This document shows positions 54,801 to 64,000 of a DNA stretch of 64,000 nt, piece by piece. The position numbers and the translations under genes were made by a program. The notes beneath the pieces are model-generated. The model had not been told where the DNA came from, searched no databases, and saw only the letters and a list, made by a program, of their open reading frames with translations. Each line of letters begins with the position of its first letter. Position 1 is the stretch's first letter. The DNA comes from Onthophagus taurus (taxonomy: Eukaryota > Arthropoda > Insecta > Coleoptera > Scarabaeidae): the NCBI RefSeq assembly GCF_036711975.1, contig NC_091972.1, positions 253,001-317,000 of the forward strand. Reading direction: 5' to 3'.

Positions 54801-55816
54801 CGGTCGTCTTAAAAGACGCACCGCTAAACCCAAATATTTCTGGTTCTAGGTTTAGTGCTAGTTCTGTTTTTCGTTCAATAAAAATATACCACAATCTAAC
54901 GCTGAATAACAATTAAAACTAGAATTAACACAAGTCCGAGAACTAGAAACATTCGGGTTTAGCCGCACGTCTCTCAAGACGGTTAAATCCGAATGATTCT
55001 AGTTATGGGACTTGTGTTAGTTCCAATGATAGTGTTACGGCAATACTAGAACTAACATTAAAGCGAAAACTGGAAACATTCGGGTTTAGCCGCACGTCCC
55101 TAAAGACGGCTAAACCCGAATGATTCAAGTTCTATTTCTAGTGTTAGTTCAAGTGACAGTGCTGGTGTAAAACTTGAGCCGTCCCGAGGGACGTGTGGCT
55201 AACCTCGAAAGTTTCTAGTTCTCTGTCTAGTGTTAGTTCTTATGATAGTGCTAGTGTAAAACTAGAACTAACAGAAGACCGAGAACTAGAAACATTCGGA
55301 TTTAGCCACACACCTTTTAAGACGGCTAAACCCAAATGATTCTAGTTCTAGGTCTTGTGTTAATTCTTGGGATAGGTCTAGTGTAAAACTAGAACTAACA
55401 CTAGACCTAGAACTAGAAAGTATCGGGTTTAGCCATGCGTCTTCAGACTTCAGAACTTCTAGTGATAGTGTTAGTGCAATACTAGAAATAATACTAGAGC
55501 GAGAACTGGAAACATTCGGGTTTAGCCGCACGTCCTTCAAGACGGCTAAACTCGAATGATTCTAGTTCTATTTCTAGTATTAGTTCAAGTGACAGTGCTA
55601 GTGTAGAACTAAAACTAACACTAGACCTAGAACTAGAAACATTCGGGTTTAGCCACACGTCCCTTAAGACGGCTAAACCCAAATGATTCTAGTTCTAGGT
55701 CTTGTGTTAGTTCTAGTGATAGTGCTAGTGTAAAACTATCACTAACACTAGACCTAGTACTAGAAAGTATCGGGTTTAGCCGTACATCTTCAGACTTCAC
55801 AACTTCTAGTGATAGT
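54801..55816. repeat. Palindrome (hairpin) array 3
   Basis: Same family as arrays 1 and 2, with the higher-order arrangement of array 2 at 55286-55816. It is cut at about 55816 by a Harbinger-like element and resumes at 59145; uninterrupted units elsewhere read ctagtgatagtgttagtgca across the breakpoint. Confidence 0.9.
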
Positions 55817-56841
55817 AGCTGTGTTTGGTACACTTGCTATAAATACTCCTAGTGTAGCAAGTGTAGTGCAGTTGACAACTCTCAGTTTTCAACACATTTT
55901 CAAAGTGCATAAGTGTAACAATTTTAGGTGTTTGGTAAAACGGATTATTATGACAGTTATAGGTTATGTAAACTTTATTATTTCTGTAGGAAGTTGAATA
56001 ATTTATTATTGATCAAAGAATCAAGATGAATAAATCAAAAAAGGAAATGGTGCCTGTAGTGACCCTATTAAAGTCTGACACCGAAAGTGAAGACAATGAT
56101 ATGATTTTTGAAGAATTGGACAGCGATGATGAAGAAAATGTATTTTTACTTTTAAGTAAAAAAGATAAAAGAACTTGCATCGATAAATACTTTGAGGATG
56201 TAGTTCCCAAATATTCTGATGTACAGGTGTCCCAATTTCGATGTCCACATAGGCTATCTCCGAAACTAAAAGAGATAGAAAAAAAGTAGCTTACATGTCA
56301 TGATCTCGTTTTTCAAGAAAATGCTAATGCCGAAAACTGCGAACAGCTATCGTCTTTTGTTTTCGCCCTATCGGCAAAAACTGAAAATTTTGCGAAAACG
56401 ACAATCGCGAATATCTCACTTATTATCAAAGATGGAGTATTATAAATAAAACATTATATGGGCAACTTTTTACGAAGAATTCAGTGGCGTAGGTAGAATT
56501 TTTTTCCCATCTTTTATTTTCGAGATTTGAGACATAACTTTATTTTTTTAAATGGAAACCATAGTTGGCTATGACCTAAAATAATTTGTTATTTTCTTCT
56601 GATAACAAATATATATAGTTTGTGGGGTATATTTCTTATAGTTATTGAATAATTAACAAAAATTCATTTTGTTCTATCTAAAACTAATGTATGTATTTAA
56701 AAGTTAATGTTGCTATGGTGATAACCATACATACTATGATGGAACATAATGTATCAATTTTTTTTGTTCTTTCTAAAACTATTGTATGTATTTAAAACTT
56801 AATGTTGTTATGGTGATAACAATGCCACGATGGAAAACATT

Positions 56842-57261
56842 GGGTACGTTCAGCAGGTGTCAACAGTTGAATTAAATCAGTCAGCTAGTTGTATGAGCTT
56901 TAATACAGCGGAACGAAATCGGCTGAACAAGCAATTGAGAATTAGCAGTTCAGCATAACCTAAAACTATGGCCAACAATAATATTTTTGAAAATTTTGTG
57001 TTATTGCAAGAGATAATGGATGATGATGTTGATTTTAAGGCTCATTTCATTTTATACAGTTCTGCCAGTTTTCAAAATTAAAGGGGAGAAACAAAAAATA
57101 TTAATCCTAACCTAGAATTTCACAACCGCTGACAAACTAAGCGCAGATTACTTACGCTGAGATATTTACTAAACTGCTGCGTAACAGCGCTGACTTAGCA
57201 TATCGTTCAGCCGCGACTGCTAATATAGCAACTTAACAGTTGACACCGGCTGAACGTGCCC
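56842..57261. mobile_element. 420-bp MITE with 3-bp ATT duplication inside mariner copy 2
   Basis: Ends GGGTACGTTCAGCAGGTGTC and the complement of GGGCACGTTCAGCCGGTGTC. ATT lies on both sides (56839-56841, 57262-57264). Mariner copy 1 supplies the empty site (gcattgtttccaatt), which proves the insertion. A relative lies at 17860-18290. TSD length and TIR suggest PIF/Harbinger, though ATT is not the usual TWA. Confidence 0.85.
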
Positions 57262-57289
57262 ATTGTTTCCAATTATTGCCAAAGTTTGT

Positions 57290-57964
57290 AGTAGTACTTA
57301 AAAATTCACTGACAACTCTGGCATTATGTGCTGGTGCTCCGTCATATTGAAAATATATCATTTGAGACTTATTTAATGGTAAATTGTCGACCAAAGGCAC
57401 AATGTGCTGCCTTGATATATTGAGGTATTACCTGAGTTTAAGTTTTTATGGTAGATACTATATGCCAACATTCTATTATCTAAAAGGGCACACCATACAT
57501 TGAACCTCAACCTTCTTTGAACACTCAGAGACTTCATTGGTCCAGATGACATTTTGAACAAACAGCAGATTATTTAATTTTTCTAAATATCATCTACAAA
57601 ATTCTAATCTTAGATTGACATCTCCTGCACGTAAATAATGAGTTAGGCCCGCTTTGTATGGTTTATACATATTTTTCTTTCATATTCGGAAGCAGCGGTT
57701 TTTGGGTCAGACGTCTTGTTCAATTTCTCTGCAAGATGTTGATGGATTTATCGCAAGTGAAGCCAACACATTGACTTCATCCTCTTGCAGGCCATTTTGG
57801 TATGTTTTTGCACGTGGTTTGGGGATGGACCAAAAATCTATTAAACTTTCTGCTAACCGGTTGAAGGTTCTTACGTGCGGTTGTCTTCTTTCCGAATACT
57901 TTGTGAAATATAATTCCGCGGCTAACGTCGCATTCTTATCTGATAACATATAGCATTCCATCAT
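57290..57964 (-). pseudogene. Mariner-like transposase remnant (copy 2)
   Basis: The N-terminal frame (57707-57964) reads MMECYMLSDKNATLAAELYF, SERRQPHVRTFNRL, then SLAINPSTSCREIEQDV. That is the helix-turn-helix region with the RRQPHxxTF motif of one insect mariner lineage. Downstream frames contain FNVWCALLDNRM and QYDGAPAHNARVV. As in copy 1, the block with the third catalytic acid is absent. Confidence 0.8.
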
Positions 57965-59144
57965 GTTACATTTTCATAATTTTCGAAGTTCATTGTAAAG
58001 TTTTATTTAGTTTTGTTATACTTTGACACCTAACATGCTGGTGCATCATACCAGCTCATAATGCCAGAGTTGTTATCGAATTTTTAAATACAAACTTTGG
58101 CAATTATTTGATACATTATGTTCCATCATAGTATGTATGGTTATCACCATAGCAACATTAACTTTTAAATACATACATTATGTTTAGATAGAACAAAATG
58201 AATTTTTGTTAATTATTCAATAACTATAAGAAATATGCCCCACAAACTATATATATTTGTTATCAGAAGAAAATAACAAATTATTTTAGGTCATAGCCAA
58301 CTATGGTTTCCATTTAAAAAAATAAAGTTACGTCAAAAATCTCGAAAATAAAAAACGGGAAAAAAATTCTACCTACGCCACTGAATTCTTCGTAAAAAGT
58401 TGCCCATATAATGTTTTATTTATAAAACTCCATCTTTGATAATAAGTGAGATATTCGCGATTGTCGTTTTCGCATAATTTTCAGTTTTTGCCGATAGGAC
58501 GAAAACAAAAGACGATAGCTGTTCGGAGTTTTCGGCATTAGCATTTTCTCGAAAAACGAGATCATGACATGTAAGCTACTTTTTTTCTATCTCTTTTAGT
58601 TTCGGAGATAGCCTATGCGGACATCGAAATTGGGACACCCTGTACAGTTTAAAAAGCATTTTAGAATATCTAGGGAGTTGTTTGAAAGTTTATCCAGTCG
58701 TTTTGAAGTAACAGAATTCCGGAAAGTAAATGATACCTACAACAGAAACAGTTCCGCTAAACATTTAGCAGTGTTGCAATTTTAGCCATTATATTTAACC
58801 GGAGAACTTCCTATTCGGTTTTTAATTTTAATTGAATAGAACGTTTTCTACAAATCAAACTGTTATTTATTGTTTTTACTAGCTTACAATATTTTATTTT
58901 TGTTTAAATAAATCTAACTTTGACACTTTCAAAAAACTAAATACGTCTTAAAGGTTATGTCGACTTACACTACACTTCCTACACTTGCCGGCGAGTCGGT
59001 GTGAAAAGTGTCTGCACTTTTAAAACTCAATCGCTTACCAAACGCGGCGGCACGATCTACACTTGTTTGCACCAGTCTACCAAACACTATTTTTAAGAAA
59101 AAGTGTGCACTGGTGTACGTTAGTGCAAGATACCAAACAAAGCT

Positions 59145-59700
59145 AATGTTAGTGCAATATTAGAACTAACATTAGACCTAGAACTAGATAGTTTCTGGTT
59201 TAGCCGTGCGTCTTCAGATACACGGCTAAACCCGAAAGTTTCTAGTTCTAGCTCTAGTATTAGTTCTAGTTTTAGTTCAATAAAAATGTGCAACATTGTG
59301 ATATCTCATGTTAACTAGCGCTACCTATCACTGTCACTAGAACTAATATTAGAACTAGAAGCATTAGGGTTTAGCCACACGTCTACCAAGATGGCTAAAC
59401 CCGAATGATTCTAGTTCTACGTCTTCTGTTACTTCTACTGATAGTGCTAGTGTAAAACTAACACTTTACAACTAACAGTTTTACACTTGTGGTTTGTTCT
59501 CAGTCTAGTGTTAGTTCTAGTGATAGTGCTAATGTAAAACTAGAAAGTTCTAGGTCTAAACCCGAATGTTTCTAGATCTAGGTCTAGTGTTAGTTCTAGT
59601 TTTAGTGCAATAAAAATGTGCAACATCGTGATATCTTATGTTAACTACCGTCACCTACCATTGTCACTAGAATTAATATTTGAACTAGAAACATTCGGAG
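59145..59700. repeat. Palindrome (hairpin) array 3, continuation
   Basis: Resumes with tgttagtgcaatattagaac and contains three more hairpin units and two copies of the ataaaaatgtgcaacat..gatatct.atgttaact tail (about 59278-59320 and 59608-59650). Confidence 0.85.
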
Positions 59701-60200
59701 ATGTTGCATGTTATGTGGAATAAAAAAGTAGGTGTTTCCTGGTTTCTATGGAAATATATTTTTGTATATTGCATTTTAAGTGAAATTCACTCACTTTAGT
59801 ACCAAAAAATAAAATAAAAAATGATTTATAGATATTTTAATGCCCTATTAGTTTCAATTAAAAAAGAATTATATCAACATCTATTTAATTGTAGATCATA
59901 AAATAAAATTTTGTCACTCGCATAAAAATCAATCAATTTCATCATTAGTTAACATTTTATCATATTCCAGTTTCATAAATGATCGTTATTTATATAAACT
60001 TTTGTTATGGATTTAGAAAAACCCAACAAATTACGAAATATAAATCAACCTTGACATATTCGTGTTATTTCGTACATTTATTTCTGATAAATATATAAAT
60101 ATCTCCAAACACGACACAAAACATTATCAAAAAAAAAAAGAAAATTCATTATTTACCGAAAAACTTGGGAACATTTTTTTGTAACGATTTAAATGAAAAC
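59701..60200. other. AT-rich DNA right of the hairpin arrays
   Basis: The start (about 59752-59790) resembles the repeat at 8131. Nothing else is recognised. Confidence 0.4.
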
Positions 60201-62960
60201 GTTGCGTTGAACATCGTATATTCTATTCAAAGCAATAATTATCCGTGAGTCTTCTTTAACTGTTCCTTGATGAATGTGTCCGCATGCTTCTCTTTTGCAA
60301 ATGTCTCGTTCACAAAGAAAGGGACGTTGACGTCAATTTTACCGTACAAAAAAGCGCGTTTTTCTGCTGAGAACGTAAGTCCCAGCCGGTTCAAAGGTTT
60401 GCGTGAGCGGGTGCTTATGGCCTCATTGTATATTTTCATCAGGTTCTTAACCGTTTTTCTCTTCCGCGTTTCCCCTTTTTTTTTGCAGACACGAATCCTC
60501 CATTTTTTTCCTTTCCTTTTCAAGTTAAGATGAAATTCTTTATTTAGGTTCACATAAATGTATATAGAATGTTATTCGTTCTGTAAATTTGTGATTAAAG
60601 GAAAACGTAATGCAAATGAGTAATTTTGAGAGAGGAAATGTCTTGTTTTAACATCATTCTAAGGGTTGAGATTATTGCCGTCCCGCAACATTTTCGAATT
60701 TCCCGCTGAAATTAAATTTACCTGTTTCGTACACTTCCGGGAAAAAGTCTTTACGAAGACGGGCGACTCTCACTCAAATTCAATTTAAACTTCGTCTTTA
60801 GTCCCCCTCTTTTCGAACTTTCCATATTTAATAAACCGGAAATTAAAAATGCCGCCCGAACTATGCAGAAAATTTTACATGTACACTTCCAACAACTTGG
60901 GGGAAGATGTATTAAAAACTTTTTCGATTTTTTTTATTTTATCCTGTAAACGATTTATATGGAGCCCTATATATGTAATACGGTCTGTCAGTGTTTCTGA
61001 TGAATCAAAGAGAAAAGAACCGGCTCTGAACTCGAGTTAAAGCCGGCCGTCGGTATCCATTACTTCTGCCAAATCGCCCTAAACGCCATTTGGGGTGAAC
61101 TTTTCGTTTGGAGGATATTTGGGGCAACGGTGGACGGAAGAGGCGGACGAAGTACAGTTGCTTTTCGGATAAGCCCGAGACGAACTCTAAGAAGTATTAT
61201 CCGGTGGGACGGCTTCGAAGTTTACTACTAAATCATAAGGCTTAAGTCAACAACTACTACTTAACGGTTTGTTCAAAAAGACTGGTGGGACTTGGCGAAG
61301 AGGAATTAACTAGCTCAGTACCGTACGTTACCGAGTTGAAAGTCTTCCAATTTTCTTTGTAATATTATATCTTTAAAGTAAAAAGAAAAATAAATTAGAG
61401 ATTCTAATTTATAGTTGCGGTTCATCTTCTGTAACTAATTAATCCATCTCAATTTTATTCACTGCATTCTATATCGATTTAAATCCAACCTAAATCTCAT
61501 AATAATACTTTATTACTTCGACACTGCAATTCATTCTCGCCCTGTTACCGGATATAAAGCATTTACACGAGATATATCGTTTTAATTACGTCCTAAATTA
61601 ATTTACACGCAAACATCGGTGCATTTTGAGTGTTTTGATAGAGAAGATTTAAATATATGCCCTTTAATAATCCCTTTGGCTTTAGGGCAGGGACCACTTT
61701 GTCGAAACATTTTCATTCCTTTCACATTTCTTTAAAAATTAACGAATGTCAAATTGCGAATTCAACGCTGTATCTTCCATTTGCCGACGAACTTTTCCTG
61801 ATGTTCTCTCCCTTCATCCCCTATTCAGATTCGCTTCGCGCTTCTCAACCGGCCCCCCTTTTATTTCTTTCGCATAAACTGAACGACAACAACTCAAACA
61901 GGAGTCAACTTTGAACTTTTTTTAACTCCAAGCTTTCGCCGTAACGTTCATTCTTTGTGTTTATAAAATCCAAAGAACGCTATTGTGAAACGTGCTCAGT
62001 TGTTTTGTCCGTTTGGAGCAATTAAAGTTTTCCTTTGTTGTATATATAACGACACGGTCCTTCTTATATTTTTAGTTCCTTTTGTTAGTATCTACAGAAA
62101 GCTTTGCAATTATTACAAAACAACTAGTAAATGTAGAAATGTTATAAATTAAAAAACTATTAAAAATACTGTTTTATTAAAGATTTTTAAAAAAGCAAAT
62201 TTATTTACAGTCAGAAAATGATAAAACCGCGTAGTTTAAAGCGTTTATTTAAAATAGTATAAAAGGGAAATAATGAGAAATCTAATCAACGTTTGTTGGC
62301 AGCCGTCGTGAAAACGCATAAAGTATAAAGCGGAGAAGACCTTTTGAAAATAAAATTCCATCCGGCAAATAAGAGAAGGAGATGCCGGTTCGCGTCTCCG
62401 TCCGTGCGAAATGAAGTCAACGGAAGCTTTTTCAGGGTAATTTTCCACCTGAAACCGACAAAGGGGTCTACAAAGCGACGTCCACAACCGCGTCGTATTC
62501 ATCGCGAAAGGTTTTGGCCCCCTTTTCCGAAAAAGGCTGGCGATAAGCATCTGTCGCCAGATGAATGCCTTTCATGCCGCAAAATTGAAAACTACGGAAC
62601 GGTCCGATGCCGCCACGACCGGCCCCTTTAATTTTCAACCCGTCGTCAATGCCGGTCGCCTGCGGTGGTCGAAATTAAATTCGCCATATAAATAGGAAAA
62701 TGCGGACCTTTAATCAAAATATCGTCCCTTTTCGAACTGAAGCGATTTCAAGGATATCCTCCTTTTTCTGTAAGGGTTGCTGAAAATGGGTGCCCCAGCG
62801 TTCGTTTAATGCAAATTGGAGATATGGCGACAACCTGTCGCCGCTAATTCCAGCAGTTGGTACAGGACTTGACACAAGATTTATTTCATCCTTTACAGCT
62901 CACCCGATTATTCTAAGCTACCGTTGCCGCGGAATACAATGAGCTTGTCAAGTTATTTTC
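60201..62960. other. CpG-richer, repeat-poor stretch without recognised exons
   Basis: Base composition is visibly more balanced than in the rest of the window (e.g. gccgccacgaccggcccc near 62610, cggtcgcctgcggtggtcg near 62654). Short frames occur on both strands but show no family resemblance and lack supporting splice or start context. It could be a regulatory or intronic region of the gene beginning at 50136 or of a neighbour. Confidence 0.4.
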
Positions 62961-64000
62961 ACCCTCTCATTCTCTTCACATCCGCAGCACATTTTAAACT
63001 ATTAATTTAAATTTTCCGCATTCAATAAAATTTGTATAAATCATTATAACAAAGAGGTTGATATGATTTTGCAATAGGTAAATGAAATATTCCCAATTTG
63101 TATGCAGCTCATGTCGGTGGTGTTGCAGTAAATCATAGATTGATTTGATGACTTCTTGAACTTTTGCAAGTTAGTGGTATTTTATCGTGATGGAAATTAT
63201 TAAATTCTTCTCTAGATTCAATTGCGACATTTGCACCAGCTGTCTTCGCCTGTTTGACTTGCGTTTGTTGAACATTTGCGGTAGAAACTTACTGTAATGT
63301 TTTTTTTTAATTCATAATTTTATTAAATCTAATCTATTAAAGTTGAAAACAATAAATAATTTAACTGTTTAATTTTAAAAATGTAATTGAAATTTTAATT
63401 CCGGAACTAGCGACGTTGTCAAGTCTAATCGAGCGTGAGCTCGTGAGACTGTTCAGAGTAATAGCCGGTTCACACGTTTGAGTTAACTCGTAAACAAATC
63501 TTTAATGTAAAATTCAACGAATTAAATGTGATTAATTGATAACAAATTTCCTAAGTTTTAGTTAATACGAAGTAAGATTAATATTATTGTTCCATCAAAT
63601 TAAGGAAAATATCTTGTTTAAGAAGAAACAACATAATCACAAAAAAAATAAAGTAAAGTAAATAAGGAGTTATGAAATGAATTATTATGAAGGTAAGTGA
63701 ATTGTTAACTAAATTAACAAGTATAAATCTAAAAAAAATAACAACACTTAGCTTAGTCTGTTGGTTGTAGGATAAATAAGTCCACGGTACGGGATTCAGG
63801 GATTGTCAGGAACGGGAACCAAAATGATGTTTCTTCACCAGGGTTGTATAATAATGAAGTCTACAGTACAGGATTCTGTTTCTTCATTAGGGTGACTTCT
63901 TTTCTTTTTCTTTGAATCGGAGAAATTCTTCAAATTACTTTTTTTTTGAGGTTATGTCAACATTTATCTTTTTACATAACCTAAAACGTTGCTTATGATG
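62961..64000. other. AT-rich right end
   Basis: No gene is recognised. About 63775-63900 contains two imperfect copies of a ~75-bp segment (tcyacrgtacrggattc .. tttcttca.yagggt). Confidence 0.4.

Larger units (their letters stand above)
56224..58642 (-). mobile_element. Long-armed mariner, copy 2, inserted in the Harbinger-like frame
   Basis: Same family as 4176-6238. TA duplications are at 56222-56223 and 58643-58644. The left tip reads CAGGTGTCCC, one G shorter than usual. It contains a 420-bp Harbinger-type MITE at 56842-57261. Confidence 0.9.
56026..58783 (+). pseudogene. Harbinger-like transposase N-terminal frame split by a mariner
   Basis: 56026-56223 encodes a lysine/glutamate/aspartate-rich start (MNKSKKEMVPVV) ending VVPKYSDV. 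After mariner copy 2, 58643 onward continues in frame with one TA retained: QFKKHFRISRELFESLSSRF, then VNDTYNRNSSAKHLAVLQF and a stop. FKKHFRISRELFE matches the segment ahead of the catalytic domain in HARBI1-type transposases. No DDE domain follows, so the host element was already deleted or decayed. Confidence 0.65.
55817..59144 (+). mobile_element. Harbinger-like element interrupting hairpin array 3
   Basis: Ends agctgtgtttggtacacttg and the complement of agctttgtttggtatcttgc form imperfect terminal inverted repeats. Several internal cttgc/gcaag-type subterminal repeats are present (e.g. near 55850 and 58975-59110). It carries an N-terminal transposase-like frame split by mariner copy 2. 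Confidence 0.65.

Noticed and set aside
60239..60553. 104-residue lysine-rich minus-strand frame
   Set aside because: No family resemblance, and an opposite-strand frame of similar length overlaps it. Not supportable as a gene.
62245..62631. Overlapping 101- and 95-residue frames on opposite strands
   Set aside because: No recognisable domain; probably chance frames in less AT-rich DNA.

Overview
This is a eukaryotic, AT-rich window. Genes are intron-split, introns have GT..AG ends, and most of the DNA is transposon-derived. The proteins point to an insect: a CS-alpha-beta defensin with insect spacing (C-x16-C-x3-C), a BBS4 orthologue and an SLC35F5 orthologue. A beetle is a reasonable guess, but nothing in the window proves the order.

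Genes, left to right: (1) 1168-2126 (-), the 5' two thirds of GALE (UDP-galactose 4-epimerase), 3' end off the window. (2) 8669-9065 (+), a two-exon prepro-defensin with a TATA box and Inr. (3) 9296-10427 (-), a six-exon galectin-domain protein with an unusual Cys-rich and glycine-rich hydrophobic C-terminus, convergent with the defensin. (4) 14739-20661 (-), SLC35F5, nine coding exons, 459 codons. (5) 21152-34654 (+), BBS4, eight coding exons, 447 codons, head-to-head with SLC35F5 across a short CpG-containing promoter carrying an RFX X-box match. (6) 50136-50193 (+), an isolated signal-peptide-like first exon of an unidentified gene. All exon joins given are in phase.

Mobile DNA: mariner/Tc1 relics, two mariner copies with ~500-bp inverted ends, an R1-like LINE with a 17-bp target duplication, a piggyBac copy in TTAA, a Penelope-like element (RT plus GIY-YIG remnant) with inverted arms, hAT- and Harbinger-type MITEs, and a Harbinger-like transposase split by a mariner. 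Insertions are nested up to four deep at 55-59 kb.

Three things stand out. First, 34659-41086 is a hAT-type TIR element with a perfect 8-bp target duplication; its interior is a ~6.2-kb satellite of ~152-bp monomers in 456-bp trimers, and the target duplication overlaps the BBS4 stop codon. A 137-bp element with the same ends lies at 4679-4815. Second, long arrays of ~30-bp-arm palindromes (25.2-26.2, 51.1-53.3, 54.8-55.8 and 59.1-59.7 kb) look like amplified versions of the terminal hairpin of the Penelope-like element. Third, several hammerhead-ribozyme-like motifs occur: in both Penelope arms, in a solo Penelope terminus inside the piggyBac, and at two other sites (21810-21848 minus, 33451-33487 plus).

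The right end (59.7-64 kb) has no recognisable coding exon; 60.2-63.0 kb is relatively CpG-rich and free of obvious repeats.
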